Below are positions 8,632 through 18,178 of a DNA stretch of 64,000 nucleotides, piece by piece. The notes beneath the pieces are model-generated. The model had not been told where the DNA came from and made no database searches. It saw only the letters and a list, made by a program, of their open reading frames with translations. The translations under genes and the position numbers were made by a program. The number at the start of each line of letters is the position of its first letter. Position 1 is the first letter of the stretch. The DNA is from CAYOPZ01 sp964406005. GTDB taxonomy: Bacteria; Bacteroidota; Bacteroidia; Bacteroidales; SM23-62. Location: NCBI GenBank assembly GCA_964406005.1, contig CAYOPZ010000007.1:29280-93279 (forward strand), given 5' to 3'.

Positions 8632-11487
8632 CTACCTGTGGCAGATGCCCCTGAATTCGCAATGCCGGCAGTGCTCCTCCTGCCCGGTCTGCAAAAAGGG
8701 AGTTGCCGGATCGAACAGGCCGGACAGCAGCCTGTCCAGGTTTTCAGAAAATGCTTCATCAAGGGGATAATAGTCCCCAACAGGTGTATGACTGCCATCC
8801 GTTCCGATGCCGAAATCCGGACAGTATGCATCGGAGAACATATTCCTGATCAGGTACAGTCCGGGCTTAACGGGACGGTCGCCGGTCTCCCCGGATAAAG
8901 AGAATATCTTTGCATACAACAGCGTCTGGAAGGCCGCCTCATTCCTGTTTCTTTCTTCCCCGTCGAAGAGTCCCTCGATGGATTTGAAAACAAGGTTCCC
9001 CCTGCCGCTTTTATAATCCAGCACCCTGTAGGTACTCCCAGAGAGATCAATGCGATCGATCTTTCCTCCGATCTTTACCGGAAGGCGCCTGCCTGCCGTT
9101 TCAACGGGGATAATTGTTCTGTATTCCCGTTCCAGGCTGTGGATATGCAGAGGGCATGATTCCCGGTCTATCTCCAGTATCCTCCTGGTATAAGTGACCA
9201 TGATCCGTAAAATGATCAGGTCCCTTCCCCTGATTTCTGAATCGCCGGCCCGCCCGGCATGAAACAGCGCCAGGAAGGATTGCCTCACTGCGGTTTCGAT
9301 TTTACCGGGCTGTCCAAGGAAACGGTCGATCTCTTCTCGCCGGACAGGGCGGTCCATTCCATCGTAAATCCTCCTGATAACATCATGAAGCAGAGTCCCG
9401 AACATGGCGGAATCAATTTCCTCCCTGAGTTCATCCGGCTCCTCGAGGTCAGCCACATAGCGGAAATAGAAACGCAGGGAACAATTGATCAGGGTGTTCA
9501 GTGCGCTCGGGGACAGGTACCTTCCTTTGTTGTCTTCATTGTGGTATTCACCCAGTATTTCCATAATCCCGGCTTTTTTTTCGACCCGTATGGGAGCCGG
9601 TACGGTGGTTTGTATGTCAAATCCGGAGGACAGCTCCCTGACCTTAAAAACAGGATCGTACTGCAACTGGTGGATAAACCTGGATCTTTCCCCGGTATTA
9701 AGTCCTTCGGTTTTGTTGTTATAGACCAGTGACACCTGCCCTGCGCGATGGATGAGCCTGTAAAAATAATAGGCATAGATGGCATCCTGATGGTCCGGGG
9801 TGGGCAGGCCGAAACCCTTGCGCAAACTGTAAGGGATGAAACTGGGACCGGCTGAAGATTTGGGGAATGTACCCTCATTTACCGACAGCATGATCACATG
9901 GCTGAAATCAAGCGCCCGGGTTTCAAGTATTCCCATCACCTGAAGGCCGGCCAGGGGTTCACCCGAAAAGGGAATCCGGGTCTGTTTCAGGTACTTATGG
10001 AAGATCTTCAGAAAAACGGGGAGTCCGAGTTCAAGTTCCAGTCTTTCCAGTACATCATTCAGACGCTTGATCCGGGTATATATCCGGTATATGAACTCCA
10101 GTTCAAGGGCCGGCATCCGGTCTTCCGTGCCTTCTTCCCGGCCGGTTATGGCTTCCAGTATGCCAAGCAGGTAGGCGGCGATCTCCCCGGGTCTTTTCAG
10201 ATGCCGGAATATCCTGGCGAACAGATCATTCACGGCCAGATCGCTTTCGGGGATAAAAATCCTGTTGCGGGAATGCATATCCTGTATGAGCTCCCGGGCA
10301 TCTTCCTGATGGCTTACATATTGATGCTGAAGGATCTTCAGAACATCCTCAAAATGATATGCCCCTGATTTTCCATGACCGGCATTTCCCTGTAATGAGA
10401 TAAGATGTTCCACCAGGCTGAATACCGGGGCTGCAGTAACGGGGTACCCCATGGTAACATTGATCTCTTCCATACCCTCCGGAAGTGCATGCAGCAAGGG
10501 CATCAACAGTTCCTCGTCGGCCAGTACGACTGCAGTTTCCTCCCAGCCTGCTGTTCCCGGGACCTCCTGCTGAAGGATTCTGCTGACGATCTGCGACTGC
10601 CCGCTGCCGGAAGGGACGGAGAATACATCCACGGCCGGGGACCGGCCTTCCAGGTTGCTGCGGGTGATGTTACGGCCGGAATCGGGGAATTTCTCCAGGT
10701 TCTTACGGATGAACCTGCCCGCCTCATGCCATTCCTTCTCCGTGTAATATTTATCGTAGTCCCAGTAAAACAACGCCTTTCCTTCCTTCTGCAGGGAACC
10801 GGCAAGGATTTCCTCGCACCTGTTCAGGGCATTGAAGCCGATGAATGCAACGGCAGGTGCGGGCAACTCCAGGCGGTCCCCGGAACTGATTTTCTCCGCA
10901 ACATCCCTGTAAATCATTCCTTCATAGCCGATTCCTTCCCGCCTGAGGGAAGCCCTGAAGTTCCCGTACAGGGGGAGCATGATGTTCCAGATATCGATGA
11001 ATTGCTGTTTCTGCTCGCTGGACTTCCCGGTGATCAATGTATTCCAGAATTGCTGTATCACCTCTACCTGTGTCCCGGACAGGTAATCCAGCGAACTCTC
11101 CAGGTCTTTCAGTCCGGCCATGTTCCTGAAAAGATCCCCGGCATCAATAAGGTACTTGTCCGTTTCATCGAAATCAGCTATCATGGTCTCGCCCCAGGAA
11201 TAAAAATCGTCGAAACTTTCCCGGTTTTCCTTCAGCAGGGAATATTCCCTGTACAGGAGGGAAATCAACTCCACCTCGTCGCCGTATTCGAGATCGGAAA
11301 GACTCAGCATAAGATCCCGGATGGTCAGGATGACAGGTGACCAGACCGGGGTCTTGAGACATGCTCCCATGTATTTGTTAAAAAAAAGCCCCGCCCTGCG
11401 GTTGGGGAATACCAGGCAAAGCTCTTCCAGCCTGTCCCCGTGCGATTCGAATAATTCCTCCGCAATTTCTTTCAGGAAAGGTTTCAT
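8632..11487 (-). CDS. AddB-like PD-(D/E)XK nuclease / inactive helicase subunit
   Basis: A 951-residue partner of the AddA-like helicase encoded 950 bases upstream; together they would process double-strand DNA ends for recombination. The C-terminal nuclease domain (from about residue 680) begins with a lone Cys in LNTLINCSLRFYFRY and contains the catalytic VLDYKSGRG (D-x-K). It ends with the clustered Cys residues of HCRHCEFRGIC. This one-plus-three Cys layout is the iron-sulfur staple of AddB nucleases. The N-terminal half is helicase-like without a good Walker A, as in AddB. Its ATG overlaps the stop of the radical SAM gene by 4 bases (ATGA), so translation is probably coupled. Confidence 0.85.
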   Translation of the reverse strand: MKPFLKEIAEELFESHGDRLEELCLVFPNRRAGLFFNKYMGACLKTPVWSPVILTIRDLMLSLSDLEYGDEVELISLLYREYSLLKENRESFDDFYSWGETMIADFDETDKYLIDAGDLFRNMAGLKDLESSLDYLSGTQVEVIQQFWNTLITGKSSEQKQQFIDIWNIMLPLYGNFRASLRREGIGYEGMIYRDVAEKISSGDRLELPAPAVAFIGFNALNRCEEILAGSLQKEGKALFYWDYDKYYTEKEWHEAGRFIRKNLEKFPDSGRNITRSNLEGRSPAVDVFSVPSGSGQSQIVSRILQQEVPGTAGWEETAVVLADEELLMPLLHALPEGMEEINVTMGYPVTAAPVFSLVEHLISLQGNAGHGKSGAYHFEDVLKILQHQYVSHQEDARELIQDMHSRNRIFIPESDLAVNDLFARIFRHLKRPGEIAAYLLGILEAITGREEGTEDRMPALELEFIYRIYTRIKRLNDVLERLELELGLPVFLKIFHKYLKQTRIPFSGEPLAGLQVMGILETRALDFSHVIMLSVNEGTFPKSSAGPSFIPYSLRKGFGLPTPDHQDAIYAYYFYRLIHRAGQVSLVYNNKTEGLNTGERSRFIHQLQYDPVFKVRELSSGFDIQTTVPAPIRVEKKAGIMEILGEYHNEDNKGRYLSPSALNTLINCSLRFYFRYVADLEEPDELREEIDSAMFGTLLHDVIRRIYDGMDRPVRREEIDRFLGQPGKIETAVRQSFLALFHAGRAGDSEIRGRDLIILRIMVTYTRRILEIDRESCPLHIHSLEREYRTIIPVETAGRRLPVKIGGKIDRIDLSGSTYRVLDYKSGRGNLVFKSIEGLFDGEERNRNEAAFQTLLYAKIFSLSGETGDRPVKPGLYLIRNMFSDAYCPDFGIGTDGSHTPVGDYYPLDEAFSENLDRLLSGLFDPATPFLQTGQEEHCRHCEFRGICHR

Positions 11488-12437
11488 GGTACATACCTCC
11501 TTCCCTGCCAGGTGTTTCCCGCTTCAAGGCGTTCTTCGAATTTTTTCAGTACCCGGTCATAGCGTATGCCCCAGGACTTGCTTACAAGATAATCCCGTTG
11601 TACTTCACCTGCAATCCTTTCAACGACGAAATCCGGGTTCAGCAGTTCCAGCACTTCCACCATCAGGTCAAGGTATTCATCCGGTTCAAACAGGCGGAAC
11701 CTGCCGGGATCCGCTTCATATTCCAGGGCCATGGCCGTATCCCGGACAATCTGAAGCTGGTGGAACTTGATATTGTTTATGGGCAGCCCCGATATGGTTT
11801 TCATCTGGCCGAGGATATCGTCTCTTGTCTCACCCGGAAGACCGATGATAAAGTGGGCTCCCTGGTGCAGTCCCCTCGAGGCGGTCATCTCGATGGCCCT
11901 GACGGAATCTTCGAAGGTATGTCCCCTGTTCACCCTCTCCAGAGTGGTATTGTAACAGGATTCAACGCCGTATTCAATGACAATATAGTGTTCCCTGGCA
12001 AGGCTTTTCAGGTAATCGAGAATCCCGGAGGTGACGGCATCGGGGCGGGTCCCGATCACGAGACCGATCACCCCCGGAACCTGCAAAGCCTCTTCGTATC
12101 TCGATCTCAGTACGTCCAGAGAATCATATGTATTGGTATATGCCTGGAAATAGGCAAGAAATCTTTGTACTCTTTTATAACGTTTCCGGTGAAAGGCGAT
12201 GCCTTCCCGGATCTGATCGCTGATGGATTTGGAAGGCAGGCAATAGCCCGGGTTGAAAGCATTGTTATTGCAGAAGGTACAACCGCCCATCCCCACGGTG
12301 CCGTCCCGGTTCGGGCAACTGAAACCGGCATCCAGGGTCAGCTTCTGAACACGTCCGCCGAGTGTTTTCCTGAAATACTCCGCGTACGCATTGAACCGGC
12401 GGTTATGCCCCCATGGATATGTAAAATCCTGTTGCAT
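11484..12437 (-). CDS. Radical SAM protein, TIGR01212/YhcC family
   Basis: A 317-residue radical SAM enzyme of the YhcC-like group, whose substrate is unknown. The iron-sulfur region is CPNRDGTVGMGGCTFC, with further Cys residues just downstream, a spacing characteristic of this family rather than the plain CxxxCxxC. Other motifs are GTRPDAV, a VIEYGVES strand and HFIIGLPGE. It lies between the AddA-like and AddB-like genes and overlaps both (TGATG at its start, ATGA at its end), so it is translated with them. Whether it takes part in DNA repair is unknown; the position may be only operonic. Confidence 0.88.
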   Translation of the reverse strand: MQQDFTYPWGHNRRFNAYAEYFRKTLGGRVQKLTLDAGFSCPNRDGTVGMGGCTFCNNNAFNPGYCLPSKSISDQIREGIAFHRKRYKRVQRFLAYFQAYTNTYDSLDVLRSRYEEALQVPGVIGLVIGTRPDAVTSGILDYLKSLAREHYIVIEYGVESCYNTTLERVNRGHTFEDSVRAIEMTASRGLHQGAHFIIGLPGETRDDILGQMKTISGLPINNIKFHQLQIVRDTAMALEYEADPGRFRLFEPDEYLDLMVEVLELLNPDFVVERIAGEVQRDYLVSKSWGIRYDRVLKKFEERLEAGNTWQGRRYVP

Positions 12438-15400
12438 CAGATCTTTATCAGTTCACCCAGCAGGACATACCAGATATAGCCCTCTACATCCCGGTAGTTC
12501 ATCTGTCTGAGTATCCTGGTGTATTGTTGTACCTGTTGTTTGTGGGCAGCCGCCCTGGTATGTCCGAACTTGTAATCCACCACGATCAACCTGTCCTCCT
12601 TCATCATCACCCTGTCCGGTCGTTTCAGGGCCCCGGCCCTGTCGAGGATATCCCTCTCGGCAATTACTTTCCAGCTCCCGTCGAACCATCCCCTGAATGG
12701 CTCGATGTGTAAAATCTGTCTGATTTCACTGCGGATCTTTTCCGCTTCCTCCCTTCCTATCATGCCTTCCCTCCGTATCCTGTCCACAGCCCGGTCCACA
12801 TCTGAGTGCGAAGCTATCATTGAAAAAATCCCATGCATCAGGTTCCCGTAATCTATCCTGTTTTTTGCCTCGGGATCGAAAAAGTCGGTACCCCGGTACA
12901 CAAGTTTCAGCTTGCCGCTGAACGGATGGCTGCTGTATTGCCTGATCAGGCTTTGTCTTTTTTCATCAGCAGGTTTTGGTTCACCCTTAAAGTTCAGTTC
13001 ACCCAGTATCCACTGCCCGGTCTCTTCAATCCAGGTTCCTCCGGGGCATGAAGGCATGGCACCCTGTGTCAGGACCCGGTTCAGCAGAACGGAAACATCG
13101 GCCAGTTGTGCTTTACCGTTCTTCCTCCCAAAGGCGATCAGGGCATCCTGTGCCCGGGTCATGGCTACATACAGAAGATTCAGATGATCCATATAGATCC
13201 TGAAATTTTCATCTTCGTAGTCTTTCCGGAAAACGGTGTCGCGCAATCCGGATCCATATAATACCGGGAGCAGCGGAATCCGGCTGAACGGTTCCTCAGC
13301 CGGTGTGCACCACAGAACAGGACGCCTGTACCCTCCCATATGATCCAGGCTCCAGTTGCAGTACGGAATGATTACCGCCCCGAATTCCAATCCTTTGGCC
13401 TTATGAATTGTCATCACCCTTATCGCATTCTGTTCTTCTGAAAGACTCAGCACCTTCTTCTCACCGTTTTCATCCCACCAGTCGAGGAAGGAAGGAATGT
13501 CAGCAGGCCTGCTTTTCAGGTAATCCAGGATGATGTCCTGGAAGGCCAGCAGGTAAGGAATCTGTGAAGGCCTGCCATCCAGTCCGAACATCTGAATGAT
13601 CTTCCCGGTCAGTTCCGTAAGGGAAAGATATTTAAGGTTTTCTGCCATATCATAGAATGCCGCCGGCAGGAATCCTTTTACCCTGTCGTCCGCCAGTCCT
13701 TCCGCCAGTATATCCGCCGCCGGGATTTCGGCGATACCCGGGGACAGGCGATGATATTCGATAAGCAGTTCGGCCAGGTTAAGCCGGTGATCCGGCCGGT
13801 TCAGGTAACGCATCACACCCAGTATCACCCTTATGGATGAGGCACCTGCCAGGAAAAGCGAGTCATTGGAGATGACATCGTATTTGTACCGCGATTCCGG
13901 ATTCCGGCTCTTGTGGTCGAGCAGGACATCCGATATCTGTTTTCCCTCTTTCGCCGTCCTTACCAGTATGGCCGTATCGGAAGGCTGCAGTCCACTGTCC
14001 TGCAGGCGCTCGATGGTTTCGATCACCTGCCTGTGAGCAGATGCTTTCCAGTCCTTCCCCTTTTCCGCATCGAACAGTTGAATGCGCACAAAACCTCCCT
14101 CCTTCCCGGGAAGACCGGGGACCTTCTGGGCCAGGTCGGAATAGGCACTTTCGATTTTTCCCGCATATCCGGGTTTGTCAGATCCGTTTCCGCCGTCCCC
14201 GGACCCGAATTGACCGGAATAGACCTTTACGGCACCTGAAAAGAAATCGTTGTTGAAGGCAACGATATTCCTGCGGCTTCTCCAGTTCCGGTCAAGTCCC
14301 CTGACTTCCAGTTGCTCTTCATCGAACTGCCTGTGTATCCTTTCCGACAGAATCTCCCAGTCGCTGTTCCTCCAGCGGTATATGGATTGCTTGACATCTC
14401 CGACGACAAGATTGTCGCGCATGAATGCAAGACTGTTATCGATCAGGGGCAGGAAATTCTTCCACTGCATGGAAGAAGTATCCTGAAATTCATCGATCAT
14501 GTAATGATGAAAGTAATCCCCCGTCTTCTCATAAATAAAAGGGGCTTCGTTTCCGTCAATGATCCCGTACAGGAAGCGCGAAGCATCCGAGAGAAGGAAA
14601 ATGCCCTGCTCCTTCGTATATGCATGCATCCTGTCCGATATCTCATTCAGGATGCCCAGCACATACAGATGTTTTTTTATTTCGACGGCCGACCGGTAAC
14701 TGCGGTATTTATCCGTGAAAAGCTGCAGGCAGTTACTCAGGCAGTCTCCCAGGCCATTTTCATAGGCATGGAGTACCCTGTCTTTTGCCCCGGATGCCTG
14801 TGATACCCATTCCTCCGGGTTTTCATCGCTTTTCATAACGGTTCTGCTGGGCTTTTTGTAATCCCCGTATGCCCATCGCCGGAAACAACCGCCGATCCCT
14901 TTCAGGCTTCCATGCTTGAAATCCCCGGTCTCCACGCCTTCCTTCTTCATGATCCCAAGGGCTTCCAGGGCATAACCCGACAGCTTTTTCTCAAATCCGT
15001 ACCGCATCCGGTCCATTTCATCCATGAAAGCCTGCAGCCTCCCTTTGTCTGCCAGAACCTTTCCCAGTGCAGCGCTTTCTTCCTGGTATCTTTCCTTATT
15101 GATCTCTTTTCCCAGCTCCAGGATATCATTTTTCAGGTTCCAGTGCCTCCCTTCCTCTACCCTCTCCTTTGCATAGGATTCTATCCATGACAGCAGCTCA
15201 TGATCCCGGTCCAGCTCATGCAGCAATCCATCCACGGCTTCCGACAATACCTGGTCCGACTCAAGCTCAATGCGGTAACCCGCGGCCAGCCCGATTTCCC
15301 TGGTAAAGACACGGATGACCCTCTGATAAAAACGGTCAATCGTCTCAACATGGAAATGGGAATAATCGTGCAATATGCTGTCCAGGATCTCCCTTGCCCT

Positions 15401-15658
15401 TTTTTCCAGCTCCTGCCCGTGCAGGCCGCTTTCCTTTTCCAGCATTGCCCGCATGTCAGAGTCCAGTCCCCCTGCCAGCCGGTTCAGTTCCCCGAGTATC
15501 CGGCTTTTCATCTCGGCGGTAGCTTTATTGGTAAAGGTAACGGCGAGGATGTGACGGTATTTTTCCGGGACCCTGAGCACAAGCCGGAGGAAATCCCTGG
15601 CAAGGGCAAAGGTTTTGCCCGATCCCGCCGAAGCCCTGTATATTGTCAGTGGGGACAT
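12437..15658 (-). CDS. AddA-like UvrD/Rep helicase-nuclease
   Basis: A 1073-residue superfamily 1A helicase with a C-terminal nuclease domain. The N-terminus has Walker A YRASAGSGKTFALARDF, then AVTFTNKATAEMK (motif Ia) and MIDEFQDTSSMQWKNF (Walker B region). VGDVKQSIYRWR follows (motif III), then IRVMTIHKAKGLEF and LLYVAMTRAQD (motifs V and VI). The C-terminal nuclease signature is IVVDYKFGHT. This matches AddA in order and size. It heads the minus-strand operon with the radical SAM and AddB-like genes and is divergent from the gene at 15726. Confidence 0.9.
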   Translation of the reverse strand: MSPLTIYRASAGSGKTFALARDFLRLVLRVPEKYRHILAVTFTNKATAEMKSRILGELNRLAGGLDSDMRAMLEKESGLHGQELEKRAREILDSILHDYSHFHVETIDRFYQRVIRVFTREIGLAAGYRIELESDQVLSEAVDGLLHELDRDHELLSWIESYAKERVEEGRHWNLKNDILELGKEINKERYQEESAALGKVLADKGRLQAFMDEMDRMRYGFEKKLSGYALEALGIMKKEGVETGDFKHGSLKGIGGCFRRWAYGDYKKPSRTVMKSDENPEEWVSQASGAKDRVLHAYENGLGDCLSNCLQLFTDKYRSYRSAVEIKKHLYVLGILNEISDRMHAYTKEQGIFLLSDASRFLYGIIDGNEAPFIYEKTGDYFHHYMIDEFQDTSSMQWKNFLPLIDNSLAFMRDNLVVGDVKQSIYRWRNSDWEILSERIHRQFDEEQLEVRGLDRNWRSRRNIVAFNNDFFSGAVKVYSGQFGSGDGGNGSDKPGYAGKIESAYSDLAQKVPGLPGKEGGFVRIQLFDAEKGKDWKASAHRQVIETIERLQDSGLQPSDTAILVRTAKEGKQISDVLLDHKSRNPESRYKYDVISNDSLFLAGASSIRVILGVMRYLNRPDHRLNLAELLIEYHRLSPGIAEIPAADILAEGLADDRVKGFLPAAFYDMAENLKYLSLTELTGKIIQMFGLDGRPSQIPYLLAFQDIILDYLKSRPADIPSFLDWWDENGEKKVLSLSEEQNAIRVMTIHKAKGLEFGAVIIPYCNWSLDHMGGYRRPVLWCTPAEEPFSRIPLLPVLYGSGLRDTVFRKDYEDENFRIYMDHLNLLYVAMTRAQDALIAFGRKNGKAQLADVSVLLNRVLTQGAMPSCPGGTWIEETGQWILGELNFKGEPKPADEKRQSLIRQYSSHPFSGKLKLVYRGTDFFDPEAKNRIDYGNLMHGIFSMIASHSDVDRAVDRIRREGMIGREEAEKIRSEIRQILHIEPFRGWFDGSWKVIAERDILDRAGALKRPDRVMMKEDRLIVVDYKFGHTRAAAHKQQVQQYTRILRQMNYRDVEGYIWYVLLGELIKI

Positions 15659-15725
15659 ATTTCACAGATACAAACTTCAATAAAGATAAAAAACTTCGTA
15701 TTTTTATCAGGTCCTTTAAAAACAC

Positions 15726-16247
15726 ATGGATCAGAACAAGGCCATAGAGGTTTTACAGAAACAGATGGAGAAGCTGGAGGCAAAGGATTTTGACCTGAAT
15801 GCCTGGAAAAACTTCACCATCCTGTTGCTGGAGAGGATATTCGGAAAGAATTCCCAGAAGATAGATGCCGTTAACAGGATCAAGTATGACCAGGGAAGCT
15901 GGGTGCTGCGCGATGAAACGGGTTTTGCCAACTCCATGGAAGCATGCAAGAAACTGGGACGCGAGATCCTTACGGAGGCGGTTCTGGAACTGGAAACCTT
16001 CGGCCCGCCGGATGAAGCCTCGGATTCCATTCCCATCGGGATCATTATGGATGCCCTCGGGGATGAACTCACAGGTTCGCAATTGCGGGAAATTAAAAAA
16101 GCCCTGTCGGAAAAGGGGGCCATCAGTGACAGGAAAAAGATCCTTCTCTCCAAACTCGAAAGCTACGGAACCGGCTCTGCCATAGCCATCGTGGCAAATA
16201 TACTGTCCGATGAAAGGGTTTCCGGCCGGCTTTCCGGCACAGATTAA
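15726..16247 (+). CDS. Conserved hypothetical protein
   Basis: A 173-residue protein I do not recognise. It is charged and mainly helical by composition, without signal peptide, membrane segment or cysteine cluster (one Cys). The C-terminal third resembles a small helical bundle with the run DRKKILLSKLESYG. Its stop is directly followed by the mnmA ATG (TAA then ATG), so the two are cotranscribed. A role near tRNA thiolation would be guesswork. Confidence 0.7.
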   Translation: MDQNKAIEVLQKQMEKLEAKDFDLNAWKNFTILLLERIFGKNSQKIDAVNRIKYDQGSWVLRDETGFANSMEACKKLGREILTEAVLELETFGPPDEASDSIPIGIIMDALGDELTGSQLREIKKALSEKGAISDRKKILLSKLESYGTGSAIAIVANILSDERVSGRLSGTD

Positions 16248-17420
16248 ATGAAAGTGGTCGTAGGATTATCGGGTGGCGTTGACTCAAGCGTGGCCGCTTA
16301 TCTCCTCAGGGAACAGGGATATGATGTGACGGCTGTGTTCATGATCAACTGGCACGATAAAACCGGCACTCTCGAAGGGGACTGTCCCTGGAAGGATGAT
16401 CTGATCTTTGCACAGCTGGTGGCCAGAAAGCTGGGTATCCCGTTTCACAGTGCGGATCTCAGCAGGGAATACAAAAAACGTGTTGTGGATTACATGTTCA
16501 GGGAATACCGGAACGGACGGACCCCCAACCCCGATGTACTCTGCAACAGGGAGATCAAATTCGACGAGTTTTTCAAAGTGGCCGGGAATTACGGTGCGGA
16601 CTTTGTCGCGACGGGGCATTACTGCCGGAAGGAGAACCTGGTAAATAACGGAAAAACAATATACCGTCTGCTTGCCGGCCTCGATCCCGGCAAGGAGCAA
16701 AGCTACTTCCTCTGCCAGCTCAGCCAGGACCAGCTGTCGAAAATCCTGTTTCCGATCGGAAGCCTTACAAAAAAAGAAGTGCGAAGAATTGCGGCGCAGC
16801 AGGCGCTGCCTACCGCCCGGAAGAAAGATTCCCAGGGGATCTGCTTCATCGGCAAGGTGGATCTGCCCACTTTCCTGCAGCAAAGGCTCGAACCCCTTAA
16901 AGGAGATGTGATCGAGATCCCGAAAGGATTTTCAGGTTATACGGCTTTCGACAGGAACAATACCGATCCCGAATATCTCTCCAAACCATGGGCATATCAT
17001 CCCGGGGACGGGATTGTCATCGGAACGCATAAAGGTGCGCACTTTTATACGGTAGGACAACGAAAGGGGCTCAACATCGGAGGCAGGAAAGAACCGCTGT
17101 TCATCATCGGTACCGATACGGGCAGGAACATTATTTATACCGGGGAAGGAAAGTCCCATCCCGGGCTGTATCGCAGCGGATTGAAGATAAAACGATCCGA
17201 AGTGCACTGGGTGAGGCCCGGCCGGAGACTTTCAGAAGGGGAAAACCGGGATATGATGGTCAGGATACGTTACAGGCAACCCCTTCAAAAGGCCACACTT
17301 CACATGCGCAGGGAATTCCTGTACATCGTTTTCAAAAAACACCAGAGGGGCATTGCCCCCGGGCAGTTTGCAGCCTGGTATGACGGAGACGAAGTCATCG
17401 GTTCGGGGGTCATTGAATGA
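16248..17420 (+). CDS. mnmA: tRNA-specific 2-thiouridylase
   Basis: Thiolates U34 of tRNA-Lys, -Glu and -Gln. It has 390 residues. The ATP pyrophosphatase P-loop GLSGGVDSSVAAYLL is at residues 6-20. The catalytic Cys pair is visible in PNPDVLCNREIKF and in SQGICFIGKVDLPTFL. The conserved GKEQSYFLC lies between them, and the C-terminal beta-barrel has HFYTVGQRKGLNIGG. The sulfur donor would be a persulfide relay not seen here. It converges on cysH with a 9-base gap. Confidence 0.96.
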   Translation: MKVVVGLSGGVDSSVAAYLLREQGYDVTAVFMINWHDKTGTLEGDCPWKDDLIFAQLVARKLGIPFHSADLSREYKKRVVDYMFREYRNGRTPNPDVLCNREIKFDEFFKVAGNYGADFVATGHYCRKENLVNNGKTIYRLLAGLDPGKEQSYFLCQLSQDQLSKILFPIGSLTKKEVRRIAAQQALPTARKKDSQGICFIGKVDLPTFLQQRLEPLKGDVIEIPKGFSGYTAFDRNNTDPEYLSKPWAYHPGDGIVIGTHKGAHFYTVGQRKGLNIGGRKEPLFIIGTDTGRNIIYTGEGKSHPGLYRSGLKIKRSEVHWVRPGRRLSEGENRDMMVRIRYRQPLQKATLHMRREFLYIVFKKHQRGIAPGQFAAWYDGDEVIGSGVIE

Positions 17421-17429
17421 GTATCCTGT

Positions 17430-18134
17430 TCAGCGGTTATGCAGCCCGCATTCCTTGTTTCCGGAGTCCTCCCACCACCATCTGCCGGCGCGTGCATCCT
17501 CACCGGGTTGTATGGCGCGCGTGCATGGCCTGCATCCGATGCTCGGATAACCTTCGTCGTGCAGGACGTTGTACGGAACATCGTTCCCCCGGATGTATTC
17601 CCATACCTGCTTGTCCGTCCAGTTAATCAGGGGGTTCAGCCTGATCAGGCCATGCTGGTCGTCCCATTCCACCATCCGGTTGAAAAAGCGTGTGACCGTC
17701 TGGTCTTTCCGGAGACCGCAGATCCAGACGTCCGTCCCCTTAAGTGCCCTTTTCAGGGATTCGTTCTTCCTGAGGCCGCAGCATAACTTCCGGTTTTCCA
17801 CGCTTTCATAGAACAGGTTGATCCCCTTTTCCCTGACCATTGCCTGTACCTTTTTGTAATCGGGAAAAAACACCTCGATGTTCAGGCCGTACTTTTCGCC
17901 GGTGCGCTGGATCAAATCATAGGTCTCCTGGTAAAGACGTCCCGTATCCAGCGTGAATATCCTGGTATTGCGGTCGATCCTTGCGATCATATCGGTTATC
18001 ACCTGGTCTTCGGCGCCCATGCCGGAGGCCTGCGCAATCCCGCCCCTGTATTCCTTCAGGAAAAACCCCAGCACTTCCTGCGGGCTCATTCCTGCGGTCC
18101 TGGCAAGCAATTCTTCCACCCCTTGTTCCTTCAT
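17430..18134 (-). CDS. cysH: Assimilatory-type APS (adenylyl-sulfate) reductase
   Basis: A 234-residue PAPS/APS reductase family protein that reduces activated sulfate to sulfite for cysteine synthesis, with thioredoxin or a similar donor. It shows the PP-loop-like GMGAEDQVITDM, then FTLDTGRLYQET, CCGLRKNESLKRAL, ICGLRKDQTVTR and GCRPCTRAI, followed by GRWWWE and the terminal KECGLH. The CC and CxxC pairs ligate the [4Fe-4S] cluster that marks APS-using rather than PAPS-using enzymes; KECGLH carries the catalytic Cys. I chose the ATG at 18134 over the preceding GTG. It is unrelated in fold to the AprBA enzyme 3 kb away. Confidence 0.92.
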   Translation of the reverse strand: MKEQGVEELLARTAGMSPQEVLGFFLKEYRGGIAQASGMGAEDQVITDMIARIDRNTRIFTLDTGRLYQETYDLIQRTGEKYGLNIEVFFPDYKKVQAMVREKGINLFYESVENRKLCCGLRKNESLKRALKGTDVWICGLRKDQTVTRFFNRMVEWDDQHGLIRLNPLINWTDKQVWEYIRGNDVPYNVLHDEGYPSIGCRPCTRAIQPGEDARAGRWWWEDSGNKECGLHNR

Positions 18135-18152
18135 CACCGTTAAATAATGATG

Positions 18153-18160
18153 CGAAAATA
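18153..18160 (-). promoter_or_regulatory. Possible -7 box of cysH
   Basis: TATTTTCG on the minus strand fits TAnnTTTG with one mismatch and is the same octamer seen before the DUF349 gene. It lies 19 bases before the ATG at 18134; TTTA sits about 19 bases further upstream where TTTG is expected. Confidence 0.35.
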
Positions 18161-18178
18161 AAGATTTACAGGTATTAT

